Notes under the pieces: model-generated
Database searches by the model: none
What the model was told of the DNA's origin: nothing
The model's input: only the letters and a program-made list of their open reading frames with translations
From: Pseudoips prasinana
Taxonomy: Eukaryota; Arthropoda; Insecta; Lepidoptera; Nolidae
Assembly: GCA_951640165.1 (NCBI GenBank)
Contig: OX621260.1
Location: 15,766,001-15,830,000, forward strand
Reading direction: 5' to 3'
DNA: 64,000 bases
Shown here: in pieces, positions 1 through 10,139 of the stretch
Layout: the number at the start of each line of letters is the position of its first letter
Position numbering within the stretch: position 1 is the stretch's first letter
Position numbers and translations under genes: made by a program

Positions 1-1187
1 GCTCGACGACGGAGGTCGGGAAGCCAGAACGCTCGCTTCCACATTGGTGCTACCACCAGGTATACACCCTGTTCCCCGTTCAAGTGGTGCAGTACTCGTG
101 GCAGTAAGCTCGGTGGTGGGTACACCCGAGCTAGTTGAAACTGCCATTGGCCACTGAAGGCGTTGCCAAATTGCGCCGAGTTGTCTCGACAATCGTTGGA
201 GACATACTTCTGTACAACCCTCGTATCCATTGTGGCAAATAGATCGATTTGAGGAGTCCCAAATATCTGAAAAACTTCTATCAGTGCGGGCCGAAGAAGG
301 TGCCACTCGGATGCTTGCTTCCCACGGGATAATCCACTAGGCCCACGCTTGTGCGGAGGTCTTGACTGGTAAGCACTTAGTGAGGGTTTATTAACGTGTG
401 AAATATTTGTTGACGTACAACAGCCATGCGAGGTACCCTGCGCGGGTACGTATTGACACGCACGTCCCTGGGAGGGAGCGTGGTAAAATGCTTGCCCCTG
501 CGGGGGGCGGCGTGTGGGCTTGCTTGGGACAGCTTGCGCAGCTGGAGCACATGAGCCTATTTTATTCAAAGGAAAGAAAACTTTTCTAACACCCCCAGCC
601 TTTTGGAGTACTGCAGTCAGTGACTCAGCATTAAAAAGGTGTTGACAAGAGGGTGGAATTTTACGCATAGCCACCTTTGTAAGAGGGTCTCGTACATAGT
701 TGATTACGGCATCTCGCCTCAACTGAATGATTTCAGCTCGGTGACCACAAATAAGCTGAAGTAGTTCGGAAGAGACGTTAAATATATCACCCTTAATGAA
801 TAACTCTTCAATTTTCTCACGTAAACTGTCATATGATACGTCACATTCCCGAGCCCATTGTAATAGGGAACGAAGGGAACTTTGCAAAACGTCGCGTTGT
901 TTAAGCACACATGACGTTAACGCAGCGTATGCTTTATCCGAGTGAGCTAGATAACGTGATGAGTCATACGTCTTCATTAATGTCCAGCTCAAAAAATCCC
1001 GGTGACGAATTATAAAGATTTTGTGTGTCTGCATAATGCACTTCACACCATTCACTGTTGCCAAATACTGAATATCTTTTAATATCTGTAATTTTTCGAT
1101 AGATGTTTTAGGAACTGAGGGTTCCTTTATTTTTGTATCAATTTCAAACACTAAAGTAGGTACGGGAGAACTCCCGTACGTGATCAT
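1..1187 (-). mobile_element. DIRS-like retrotransposon: gag C-terminal half fused in frame to RT/RNase H end
   Basis: Reading the minus strand from about 1187 towards 1 gives one uninterrupted frame of roughly 395 codons that leaves the window without a stop. Its first part resembles the gag-like protein of DIRS/Ngaro-type (tyrosine-recombinase) retrotransposons, with the segment IPPSCQHLF followed by AVLQKAGGV and a Pro/Gln/Gly-rich tail. Near 330-380 it passes directly into the end of a DIRS reverse transcriptase/RNase H: LSRG, then SEWHLL, IDLFAT and VYPPPSLLPRVL. The RT core is absent, so this is an internally deleted copy whose deletion kept the frame. A recombinase, if present, lies beyond the left edge. 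DIRS-type assignment is from motif memory; another gag/RNase H element is possible but less likely. Confidence 0.65.
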
Positions 1188-1273
1188 GATGTTGATTTAA
1201 TTCACTATATAATTCGTCACTAGCATTAACATCTAAAAAGGGCTCTTCAGTTTAGTCCCTACGTGACCAAGAC

Positions 1274-1708
1274 TTAAAAGCCGCGGCTCAACCACGCACG
1301 AAGCGACGGGGGCCGCGGGGCGTTGCAAACAAAAATCGATAGTTGCAGATGAGTGGCTGCTAGGACCCGGCGTCGGTTCGGGTGCCGACTGGGTGCCACG
1401 GACGTTACAGAATACATCGTGCTAACATTATCTACTTGAGAGGGTAGACCAACATTGTGTAGCGAAGTATTTGTTAAAACTCTAACTTCATTAACTAGGT
1501 CACGATAGTTAAAATCAGACTCACCGCGTCTTCTCCGTTTTACCTCTATGGCCGACGAGTCCGAAGAGGATGATCCCGAATCGTCACTCGAGTGGCTTCG
1601 TTTGGAAGCGCTTGCGCGACCCGCAGTCGCCGGTAGTCCATCGCCGGCACCGACGACCGGGCAATCCGCCATACCGGAACGCACATTTTCCACTTCACTA
1701 TCACTCAT
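1274..1708 (-). pseudogene. DIRS-like gag N-terminal part (frameshifted from downstream gag)
   Basis: A 144-codon minus-strand frame begins with MSDSEVENV and is low-complexity and charged: a Ser/Asp-rich tract (residues about 38-55) followed by a basic KRRRR patch near 57-61, as expected for the N-terminus of a gag-like nucleic-acid binding protein. It stops at 1274. The gag frame resumes in other registers just downstream: one open piece from about 1240 to 1155, then the long frame from 1187 to 1. At least two indels therefore separate this start from the rest. A short inverted motif (gtacgggagttctcccgtac, 1164-1183) lies at one shift. I infer it belongs to the same element; the exact junction is unclear. 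Confidence 0.5.
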
Positions 1709-2595
1709 ATTTGACTAGAGAAACACGCGGTATCTAACACTCGAATTATGAACTATTATAAACGTGCACTATTTGTGTTTAAACCAAATTCACTTAGAGA
1801 GGTGTTGCTCGTTTGAGAAGTAACGACGCTATGAAGGCAAAATGGCGTACACGACCCCTGGTGACAACTCGCTATAGATGGCGCTTAAATCGTAACCAAG
1901 ATGGCGCTGTCGAAACCGGAAGTTGTTGCAATTGGTGTAAATACAAAGGGAAGTATACAAAGCACTCTTACAGATGCTGTGCATCGTCACATGCCGATAA
2001 TATTGATATTATTATGTAGAACCTGCACCTCATGACTTTATACAGCCATGCTCTGCCGACTAGGCTAACAAAATAAAATTATATAAATGAAACTCAGGCA
2101 CAATTACAATACATTCATACTTATGCCTGCAATTAACGCATTTCTTTTTTGTTAAATAGTTATAATTAATTATATTGTAAATGGAAACTACTTTTATCGT
2201 CATGAAATTAGATAAACAATAATATAACATTTCAAAACAAAATTATTAATAATTTTCATACTAGCTATATAATGTTTATAGTTATATAAAAAAAAACGTC
2301 TTTTCTCAAATAATATATGTCTTTATATTATGTTGAGAAAAATATATTGGCAAACTTAAAAATTGTAATAAGCCAATGGCCAATTCCAAATAATCTATTA
2401 ATAAGTACATATATTGTTTAAAACTTCTAACCTTAAGCGTCCCGACTCTGTGACAGTTTTGGTTATACAAATAACATAATATCTTGAGATGTTTCTGAGA
2501 AAACGCCTGAACTAACAAAGCGTGCGGTTAGTTCCAAGGTTGCGTACACTTGTGTAGACAATGGAATAATGTGTATAAACACCATAATTTTAAAA
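1709..2595. other. Probable DIRS-like leader, then AT-rich unannotated DNA
   Basis: From 1709 to about 2060 the sequence is less AT-rich and contains 'agatggcgc'-type motifs common in lepidopteran repeats; it may be the untranslated leader of the DIRS-like element. From 2060 to 2595 it is AT-rich with no coding frame I recognise. Confidence 0.3.
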
Positions 2596-2917
2596 TCTAT
2601 ATATATATAAAAATGAAACCCGTTTTCCGTTGTCACGACATCACGCGTGAACGGCTGGACCGATTTCACTATTTCTTTTTTTATTGTGTTTGTTATTGTC
2701 AGGAGAAGGTTCTTATGTAAAAAAAAGAATTTAAAATTGCGCGGAAAATAAGAAAATTTAAGAATACTTCACAACCAAATTTTATTTCTAATCTAACCTT
2801 AGCGCTTTGGACAATATAACCTTTTTTAATGTAACTTCTTTTTATTTGACATAGTATTGACAGATAGCGTGCGCTAATAGTCATCGTTAAGACAGGACGG
2901 TATGTCGGGTCAGCTAG
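2596..2917 (+). mobile_element. Helitron-like non-autonomous element
   Basis: The element starts TCTATATATATATAAAAATG and ends GGGTCAGCTAG. It sits between an A (2595) and a T (2918), with 5' TC and 3' CTAG (CTRR), the hallmarks of Helitrons. It is 322 bp and non-coding. The interior is AT-rich after a 'ccgttttccgttgtcacgac' segment. Confidence 0.6.
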
Positions 2918-2959
2918 TATTTAATAAATCACCAATTCGTTAAAATGACTATATAGGTA

Positions 2960-3065
2960 TGCATGGCGAAGTGGTAGTCGCCTGGTACTAACTATTACCC
3001 GCCTTCTGATCTAAAGGTTGGGACTTCGATCCTCGCACAAGACAATTTAAGTGGCAAAACGGCTT
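2960..3065 (+). repeat. tRNA-derived SINE head fragment
   Basis: An A-box-like 'gcgaagtggtagtcgcc' is followed about 50 bp later by a B-box-like 'ggacttcgatcctcg', then 'cacaagacaa', the layout of other SINE heads in this window. The body is short and decayed. Beyond it, 3065-3500 is AT-rich with no recognised feature. Confidence 0.45.
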
Positions 3066-3504
3066 GAGATTAAGTCACTCTAAATTAACACATTTAAGTA
3101 CAATGTAATTTTATATTAATTTATTTATTTATTTATTAGGTCAACCAACGATCGCTTACACAATTCATAACATATTGTACAGACATATTTAGGTATTTTC
3201 TTTGTGCAACAACCAATTATAGGCTGACACCACATGCAGTAATATAAAGAATAGATATGTGAACACAAAACAAAGAGATATTAGCTAACAAACGACTTTT
3301 ACAATACATTAAAATTAAATTCTAGAGATACAATTATAAAAATTAAGAATTAAATACTTACTTAAAAAAGGATTCCTACTGAGTTTTCTGGTAGTGTTTC
3401 TCAATAGCTGCCACTTAATGGAACGGTAGGGTAAAAAAATTGACGATTCCACCCAAATGTAATATTTTAATGGAATAAATGAATTTTGATCTTGACATAT
3501 ATTT

Positions 3505-3650
3505 GTGTTCATAAATTGTCTTGGTCTGGGTTTTTTCTGTCTATTGTATGTATATATTTACCACAAAAAGTATATAAGTATTTATATCCGTTGTCAATAG
3601 CTTCGATTAGTTTCAGCTAGATGGCGCTGTGTGATATGTCATGGATATTT
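3505..3650 (+). repeat. SINE 3' portion
   Basis: Matches the body and tail of the SINE at 50585-50870: 'ttgtcttggtctgggt', 'tattgtatgtatatattta', 'tccgttgtcaa', and the tail 'agatggcgctgtgtgatatg'. The head is missing. Confidence 0.5.
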
Positions 3651-3674
3651 GTGTATTTATTATTTGTGAGAAAT

Positions 3675-3734
3675 TGTTTTGTGTTCGGGAGTAGCATGTT
3701 TATACTTAAACATGCTACTCCCGAACACAAAACA
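3675..3734. repeat. Near-perfect 60-bp palindrome
   Basis: Two 28-bp arms beginning tgttttgtgttcgggagtag are exact reverse complements around a 4-nt centre. No transposon termini are evident. It lies just upstream of a SINE head. Confidence 0.9.
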
Positions 3735-3744
3735 GGTTTTATTG

Positions 3745-3875
3745 ATTTGACGGGCAACTCGGCATGGTTGGTAAACGCTTGCTTTCACGCCGCAGGCCGT
3801 GGGTTTGATTCTCGCCCAAGACAGATATTTGTGTGCATGAACATGCCTATTTCTTCTGTCTGGGTGTAATAATCT
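3745..3875 (+). repeat. SINE-A copy, head and middle
   Basis: The tRNA-like head has an A-box region 'gcatggttggtaaacgc' and B-box 'gggtttgattctcgccc', followed by the SINE-A body 'atatttgtgtgcatgaacat' and 'tctgggtgtaat'. SINE-A is the commonest SINE in this window. The 3' half is lacking here. Confidence 0.7.
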
Positions 3876-3909
3876 ATTACATTACATAAGGCCATCTTCA
3901 TCTTCATCA

Positions 3910-4163
3910 TCATTATTCACACACGGCCATCTGATCCCAAACTAAGCAGAGCTTGTACTATGGAAACCAGATGGCTGATATACTACATCTTATACTACTT
4001 TTGGTTCGTAAATACATACTTACTTACATAGATAAATTGCAGGATTTAGGACAAACTGACATGTTCATGCACACAAATATCTGACCTGGGTGAGAATCGA
4101 ACCCACGAACTGCGGCGTGAAACGCAGTTATTTCCCAACCACGCCAACCGGCCCGTCAAACTA
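3910..4163 (-). repeat. SINE-A copy, nearly full length
   Basis: Reading the minus strand: head with B-box 'gggttcgattctcaccc', body 'gtgtgcatgaacatgtcag', and tail 'tttgggatcagatggccgtg'. It lies head-out against the plus-strand copy at 3745. Confidence 0.75.
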
Positions 4164-4324
4164 AAATTAAAGTGCGCAGACGTCTGAAATAATGTAAATT
4201 GATAAGTTTCGCGTATCATCCATTGCAGTCCATTCATGAGGAAAGACTTTGGTAGGCATTTACATAAAAATGGAAATATGGTGGTATATCGTAATAATTC
4301 ACTATAGTCCGTGCAATGTTATAT

Positions 4325-4640
4325 TGTAAACTGGCTGTACCCGCGACTTCGTCCACGTGTTAATTCGTTAATTTAATTTTTTTTTTTAATAAAAGATTTT
4401 TCAAAAATAAAAGTAGCCAAAGTTACTCCTTATTACATCAGCTACCAATAAAAGTCCCGCCAAAATCGGTCCAGCCATTTCAGAGATTAGCCGGAACAAA
4501 CAAACAGACAGACAGACAAAAATTGTAAAAAATGTTATATTGGTGTATGTACCGTATATATATTCATATACATGTAGGAAAAAACGGTTATTTCAATATT
4601 ACAAACAGACACTTCAATTTTATTTATTTGTATAGATATA
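4325..4640 (-). mobile_element. Helitron-like fragment
   Basis: The minus-strand 3' end carries 'cgaagtcgcgggtacagcc', the decayed hairpin end typical of lepidopteran Helitrons. Its interior has the 'tttgtctgtctgtctgttt' and 'ctgaaatggctggaccgatt' segments usual in such elements. No autonomous Rep/helicase coding is present. Confidence 0.5.
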
Positions 4641-4745
4641 GATTAATACATATCTAGGGACAACTAACATTGATGAACATGATTGATCCCAAACTAGGCA
4701 GAGCCTTTACTATGGCAACCAGAGAACTAATCAATGTACTTATAT
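4640..4745 (-). repeat. SINE-A 3' fragment
   Basis: Contains 'gatcccaaactaggcagagc' and 'ggcaaccagagaact', the reverse of the SINE-A tail. The head is absent. Confidence 0.5.
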
Positions 4746-4754
4746 ATTTCGCTC

Positions 4755-4990
4755 ATAGCCCAATGCTCTCACTGGTCTGTAAGTGATTGGCGAAGTTAAG
4801 CAACAAGGCTCGCGGTTTGCCCATAGATGGGTAACCGCCAAAGTGGTTCAATTTCTGAGCGTCTCCGTGGTTCCGAGGGCACGTTAAGCTGTAGGTCCTC
4901 GTTGTAGCCGTCAGGCAACAGTCGTTACGCCACGTCAGAGGCCTATTGGGTGGTTTTAACAACTCTGACGTCAGGGTAACCACTGCCCAA
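4755..4990 (+). repeat. 5S-rRNA-derived SINE (SINE3-like)
   Basis: Bases 4784-4840 resemble the internal promoter half of 5S rRNA: 'gaagttaagcaac' (box A region), then 'ggctcg', then 'agatgggtaaccgcc' (box C region), in the right order and spacing. This is followed by a non-5S body, 'gttccgagggcacgttaagc' and onward, to about 4990. 5S-headed SINEs are the established SINE3 class. It is too diverged and truncated at its 5' end to be a functional 5S gene. Confidence 0.65.
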
Positions 4991-5116
4991 ACGATAAGTA
5001 AGTATTTACTATAGATGAATTATACCCAGACACAAAACAAATAAAGTGGCACCCTCAAACCCTAGAGGTTTCTGTGCCACTTCTAAAAAACAAACTTTTG
5101 TTATGTTTGCTCAAAA

Positions 5117-5138
5117 AAAAAAAAAAAAAAAAAAATCC
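5117..5138 (+). repeat. Poly(A) tract
   Basis: A run of about 22 A residues closes a short unassigned stretch that follows the 5S SINE (4990-5117). It may be the tail of a retroposed sequence. Confidence 0.6.
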
Positions 5139-5272
5139 TGAACATCGCACAAAGAAACTCTAGCTTAGCTATCAGGTTCACTAACAGGACCATTAGGTAT
5201 ATTTAGATATTTTTTACAATCCATTCATAACGATACATTTAAATATCAATATAGGCATAATATGGCGCAATT

Positions 5273-5443
5273 TAATATTATAAAGGCAAAAGTTTGTGAG
5301 TGTGTATGTTTTCTACTTCTTCGCGTCTAAACGGCTCGAGCTATTTTAATTAAATTTGGTGTGGTGTTAGCAGACACCCTGGATTAACACATAGGCTATA
5401 ATTTCTCAAGTTTAACGCGGCTAAAACCGCGGGGCACAGCTAG
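5273..5443 (+). mobile_element. Short Helitron-like element
   Basis: It begins 'ttataaaggcaaaagtttg' and ends with a GCGG-loop-CCGC hairpin followed by 'ggggcacagctagt', giving a CTAG terminus. Length is about 170 bp. The minus-strand element at 38767-39172 has the same 5' end. Confidence 0.6.
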
Positions 5444-5460
5444 TTTATAATATAGTAAAC

Positions 5461-5708
5461 TAGTTTTCTGGCTGTGTGGTGACGGCATAGAATATCATCA
5501 TCCCATTTCATGCCGTTGGGGGCGTAGAAATCGTCCGAAGTCAAACCTACCAGAAAACGGTCAGCAGCGTTTTTTCTATGAACTATGACCATCCATATAC
5601 GCTCGTCAACCCGTCTGCCAAGCGTGGCGATTATGGCATATACCCCCAGTCTTAGGGCAGGCTTTTGTTCAGCGGTGGACGTACTATGGCTGACATGATG
5701 ATGATGAA
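5461..5708 (+). repeat. SINE-R copy with RTE-type tail
   Basis: The head is 'ctgtgtggtgacggc', the middle 'ccgtctgccaagcgtggcga', and the tail 'gcggtggacgtactatgg' then 'ctgacatgatgatgatga'. The tail matches the 3' end of the RTE element at 37262-37682, which suggests mobilisation by RTE machinery. Bases 5708-6060 hold nothing I recognise. Confidence 0.7.
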
Positions 5709-6061
5709 ACGAGTTTTATATGGCCCAGTATGTCTATATCCATTTTTTTTGGAAAATATATCACATTTAAAAGGGCGGAAGGTGTGGGAAGTTTAGCGTG
5801 TAAAGGCTGTGGCGTATAACGTATCTTAAAGTAACCAAAAACTAGTGTCGCAATACAAACAGTATGTAAGTAATACATTCGAAAATATTGCGAGTCGTTA
5901 TCTTATCGAGGCGAGGCACAGTCAACTTTGTTGTAGAGCTTTAAGATAAATGAGTCAGCCGCGGTCACTGCATTGTTGTTTAAAGTACATAATGAGATAC
6001 TTCCTCAACATAAATCGGTCGCAAAATATGAATCAGCCTATCATACTTAAATATACACCAG

Positions 6062-6335
6062 TAAATTGCATCATCATCATAACAGCTTTAAGAAGTCAAT
6101 AGCCACGCTTGGCAGACGGGTTGGCGATCGCAGTCAGCATCATAATGCGATCGCCAACCCGTCTGCCAAGCGTGGCGATTATGACATATCCATATGGAGA
6201 TGATTTTTGGGGATGGCTTTAGTCTTGACTTCTTACGTCTGCCAAGCGTGGCGATTATGGAATATCCCTCCACTCTTTGGGGAGGCTTGTCTCCAGCTGT
6301 GGACGTAAATTGGCTGACATGATGAGGTACTGGGG
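6062..6335. repeat. Rearranged SINE-R with 30-bp-arm palindrome
   Basis: It starts with (ATC)n and contains inverted and direct pieces of SINE-R. Bases 6103-6132 and 6146-6175 are exact reverse complements (ccacgcttggcagacgggtt and onward) around 13 nt. A third copy of 'gtctgccaagcgtggcgatt' follows at about 6238. The far end has the usual 'ggctgacatgatga' tail. Confidence 0.75.
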
Positions 6336-6736
6336 CGGAGCACTAAACATAAAAAACTAACCTAAATAGACTATTCCTATGCAGAGATTCTATACATCAT
6401 GAATAGATCATATAAGTCTAATCGCCTTTTGAAAAATGTGCTAGAGTCGTAGTTCGTAGCTACGTAACGAGGAGCAACGTAGTGCGTAGCTTTCAATTAA
6501 TAAACAAAATCGAATATTGGTGAGGTATTCGATTGATTCTAAAAGGTAGTTGAGTGTTAATAATTGATTATCCTGTCACAGGCCATGTATGTATGTATCA
6601 CCGCTTCACAGCTTCTCTGGTTAAGTATCAATTTACTGCCTGGTGCTTTAGTGGAAAGTGAAGTGAGTGAAAGCCAGAGGTCGTGGGTTCGTTCGATAAG
6701 TACGATATTTTTTACTGTGAGTGTAATTTATCTGTA

Positions 6737-6745
6737 ATATATATT

Positions 6746-6799
<54 letters not shown>
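6737..6799. repeat. (TA)n microsatellite
   Basis: Continuous TA dinucleotides with rare interruptions. It creates a spurious Tyr-Ile frame and is not coding. Confidence 0.95.
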
Positions 6800-6802
<3 letters not shown>

Positions 6803-6821
6803 TTAGACATACATCAGAGTC

Positions 6822-6985
6822 TCTACGTGTACTATGACCATCATACTGCGACCGCCAACCCGTCGGCTAAAGGTGGCGATTATGGCATATCCCACCAAAC
6901 GATGCACATACTCGTAAGTCCATTGTGGAAATCTTTTGGAGATGCCTTTGTGCAGCAGTGGACGTCATTCAACTGATATGATGTG
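6822..6985 (+). repeat. SINE-R 3' half
   Basis: 'actatgaccatcatactgcg', 'ccaacccgtcggc', 'ggtggcgattatggcatatc' and a tail 'gcagcagtggacgtc' then 'tgatatgatg'. The head is missing. Confidence 0.6.
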
Positions 6986-7179
6986 CAGTAATTTAATGGT
7001 AATGTCTATGATCAAGGTTGCAGAATCTGTTTTGTTTGAACACTAACAACCTGCATCAACCATATGTGTAAATAAAAATGGGTTCTAATTGATTATTGGC
7101 AAATCAGAGTATGGCGCGCGCCGGGTGGCCTTACCATCCGGTGAGCTGTAGGTATGCTCTTTAAACAACTACGAAATAA

Positions 7180-7395
7180 TAATGTCCTTGGACATTATTC
7201 ACACACGGCCATCTGATCCCAAACTAAGCAGAGCTTGTACTATGGAAACCAGATGGCTGATATACTACATCTTATACTACTTTTGGTTTGTAAATACATA
7301 CTTATATAGATTATTACACCCAGATTCAGGACAAACAGACATGTTCATGCACACAAAAATCTGTCCTGTCTGTCTTGTGTGTGAGTTGGTTCGCG
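7180..7395 (-). repeat. SINE-A copy, 3' two thirds
   Basis: On the minus strand the body 'gtgcatgaacatgtctgttt' is followed by the tail 'ttgggatcagatggccgtg' and 'aataatgtcc'. The head has decayed into 'gtgtgagttggtt'. Bases 7395-7757 show nothing recognisable. Confidence 0.7.
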
Positions 7396-8202
7396 CACGA
7401 AGTGTTCCTTACTATTTTATCTTAAAAATGGCTACAAAATCACGTTTTTCCCCTTAAATTTAAGTATTATTATGTTTCTTAGTGTCTGTAAAAAAAAATA
7501 TTGGCTAACTACCACGGTTCATGGGATACAGCCTGGTGACAGACGGACAGACAGCGGAGTCTTAGTAATATAAACTAAGCCAGATTAAATAAATATCTTA
7601 GAATAATCTGGCCAACCTTTTCTTGTCCATTCCTTGGTTGTCTTGAAGAGATCACATGTTAGTAATAAGGCCGCTAATTGTATACATTTTTATTGTATAC
7701 TCTTGTGATTGTGTGATATTATTGTTGGTGTACAATATAGAGTTATTCTATGTATATGTTACCGGCCAAACCCGATTTCAGGACAAACTAGTTTGGCCTA
7801 GGATAAACTAGTTCTTCCTATAAGCGATAGGATTAACTAGTATAGCCTAGTCCAAACTAATTTGTCCTAAACCCGATAGGATAAACCAGTTTAGCCTAGG
7901 CCAAACTAGTTAATCCCGATATAAACACAAACACTCTAGGATAAACTGGTACGGCCTGGTATTATAGTGTATCTAGAAAGTCAAAATAAATAGATAAACT
8001 GAATAAAATACGCCATAATTGGAAAAATAATTACATTTATTAAAATGATAATGATACGTCGTTAAAAGTTATGGACAATTGGTAATACAAACAATCATAC
8101 CTGATCTAATAATTATAGTATATCTAGAAAGTCAAAATAAATATATAAACTCGTCGCTAAAAGTTATGGATAATCGCTAATACAAACAATCATACTATTT
8201 AT

Positions 8203-8518
8203 ACATATAATAAAATCGTAGGAAAGTCAAAACTGTACATTGAATATTTTTTTAAAAGGATAATTGGGGCGTGATCTAAAATCGATATCGATGACAAAAA
8301 TATAGTTTTTAGAATTTTTGTCTGTGTGTCTGTTTGTCTGTATGTATGTCCGGGCTAAAATCAAAAAGTACTGCATGGATTTACTTCAAATTTTGCATGA
8401 ATATTAATAAGAGGTCGGGTCAAAATATAGGCTACATATTATCACGCTATCACCTACGGGGGAGGAGGTATGATAATTTATAAATTTAAACGCGGGTAAA
8501 ACCGCGGGGCACAGCTAG
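8203..8518 (+). mobile_element. Helitron-like element (Hel-B family)
   Basis: Starts near 'ataataaaatcgtaggaaag' and ends with 'cgcgggtaaaaccgcgggg' then 'cacagctag', a GC hairpin 10-15 nt before a CTAG end. The interior has 'ttttgtctgtgtgtctgttt'. Other copies in this window lie at 10140, 23734, 33322, 36838 and 52306. It is inserted inside the long-TIR element. Confidence 0.6.
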
Positions 8519-8767
8519 TAACAAATAATAAGTGTTTTTTGAATAGAAGCAATAGTCATATCTCAATTATTTTTCCAATTATGGAGTATTTTATTCAGTT
8601 TATCTATTTATTTTGTCTTTCTATACGGCCTAGTATTATAGATACTCTATAATACTAGGCCGTACTAGTTTATCCTAGAGTGTTCGTGTTTATATCAGGA
8701 TTAACTAGTTTGGCCTAGGCTAAACTGGTTTATCCTATCGGGCTTAGGACAAATTAGTTTAGACTAG

Positions 8768-9034
8768 GCTATACCGCTGTGTGGTGACGGCGACAAATAT
8801 CAGAATCAGAATATCATCACCCCATCTCAACCCGTGGGGGGCGTAGAAGTCGACCCGAGGGAATATCTACCAGAGGACGGGCAGCAGCTTCCTTCTGATT
8901 ACTATGACCATCTTACTGCGATCGCCAACCCGCCTGCCAAGCGTGGCGATTATGGCATATCCCCCCAAGACGATTCTTGAGGGAGGCTTGTCCAGCAGTG
9001 GACTTATTTAGCTGTAATGATGAGGCTATACTAG
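8768..9034 (+). repeat. SINE-R copy with 8-bp target duplication
   Basis: Head 'ccgctgtgtggtgacggcg', middle 'gatcgccaacccgcctgcca', tail 'cagcagtggacttatttagc' and 'tgtaatgatg'. It is flanked on both sides by 'aggctata', and it splits the right TIR of the surrounding element. Confidence 0.8.
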
Positions 9035-9119
9035 TTAATCCTATCGCTTATAGGAAGAACTAGTTTATCCTAGGCCAAACTAGTTTGTCCTGAAATCGGG
9101 TTTGGCCGGTAACATATCT

Positions 9120-9350
9120 ATCTTGTTAGTGTAGTGGTTAGTGAACCTGGCGGCTAAGCTAGAGGGCGTGGGTTCGATCCCCACCCAGGCCAAATCTGAG
9201 AAACACCATTATTTGTTTTATATCTAGGTGTAATTTATCTTAGTATGATGTATTTAGAAATATATAAGTATGCTTAACAGTTGTCTTGTAGCTAGACTCT
9301 GCCTAGTTTCGGATCAGATGGCTGTGTGTTGCCGTCCCAAGTTATTATTT
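9120..9350 (+). repeat. SINE with a different tRNA-like head
   Basis: The head 'gtgtagtggttagtgaac', with B-box 'gggttcgatccccacccag', precedes a body ending in the SINE-A type tail 'gtttcggatcagatggctgt'. The anticodon arm does not fold as a tRNA, so I call it a SINE and not a tRNA gene. Confidence 0.6.
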
Positions 9351-9515
9351 TTTTTTATTCACATCGACTTTAAGAAAGCGCTTGTAAATAGTCAGAACAT
9401 GTTTGTAGTAATATAGTTGTTTACATTTAGCTAGCTCGTATCAAGTTATTGTCAAGAGATTATGTTTAATTATCTAGTTTAAGTCTAATATTTTTACTAC
9501 ATATTGTCATTTAGA
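9350..9515 (-). repeat. LINE 3'-tail fragment (T1 family)
   Basis: The plus strand reads 'ttattcacatcgactttaag' then 'aagcgcttgtaaatagtcag', the reverse of a LINE 3' end whose sense strand ends 'cgtgaataaaaacc' plus (TTTTA)n. It has no coding. Confidence 0.6.
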
Positions 9516-9554
9516 CATTTATTTTAAACTATCAAAAAAGCATTCATGGCATGA

Positions 9555-9680
9555 TTATCAATATATGTATGTATTTACATATGAAAAGTAGTGTATCTTA
9601 TATCAGTTATCTGATATCCATAGTACAAACTCTGCTTAGTTTGGGATCGCATGGCCCTGTGTGAATAGGTAATATATTAT
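9555..9680 (+). repeat. SINE-A 3' half
   Basis: 'tatatcagttatctgatatc', 'catagtacaaactctgcttag' region and the tail 'gatcgcatggccctgtgtg'. The head is absent. Bases 9680-10139 show nothing recognisable. Confidence 0.6.
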
Positions 9681-10139
9681 TTATTTATTCTTCAGGATAT
9701 TAATGAAGTAGGTACAATTCATGACACATTCTTATTTTTCCTTTGATTCATATGTAATGCAATTCAACTAATAATTGTTCGATAGGAAGTATATTTAGAA
9801 CATTTGTCATTAACTGATTTACGTACAACGTCTCAGGTATTCATGACGTGTTATTTCCAAGTTTTCCTGCAAATGGACCACAAACAGTGAATCATTAAAT
9901 CCATGATAAGGATTTACTGAATGAATGGATTAACCACAATTAGACTTTAGACATTTATGAATTACATGACTTTAGACTAAAAAATATCTTGGTACGAAGT
10001 TTGCCAGGACAGCGAGTTTTTTTTCATGGTAAATATTGATTCTATATATATCAGTTACAATTAGATGATAATATTTTATAATGGTTATTTTAGCGATTTT
10101 TAATATTAACCTTTTCCTACAATAAATATTTATATTATA

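Larger units (their letters stand above)
7758..9113. mobile_element. Non-autonomous DNA element with about 275-bp subrepeat-rich TIRs
   Basis: The ends are GTTACCGGCCAAACCCG and its reverse complement. The arms (7758-8035 and 8568-9113, the latter interrupted by a SINE) stay complementary throughout and are built from degenerate units around 'aaactagtttggcctaggat' and 'gtttatcctat'. Possible 4-bp ATAT flanks are seen. No transposase is present. A Helitron-like element sits in the interior and a SINE-R in the right arm. The superfamily is unknown. Confidence 0.75.

Noticed and set aside
4784..4840. Functional 5S rRNA gene
   Set aside because: Only the internal control region is similar; the 5' third and 3' end do not match and no terminator T-run follows directly.
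6683..6976. 97-codon frame with a long Tyr-Ile run
   Set aside because: Produced by the (TA)n microsatellite and a SINE-R fragment.
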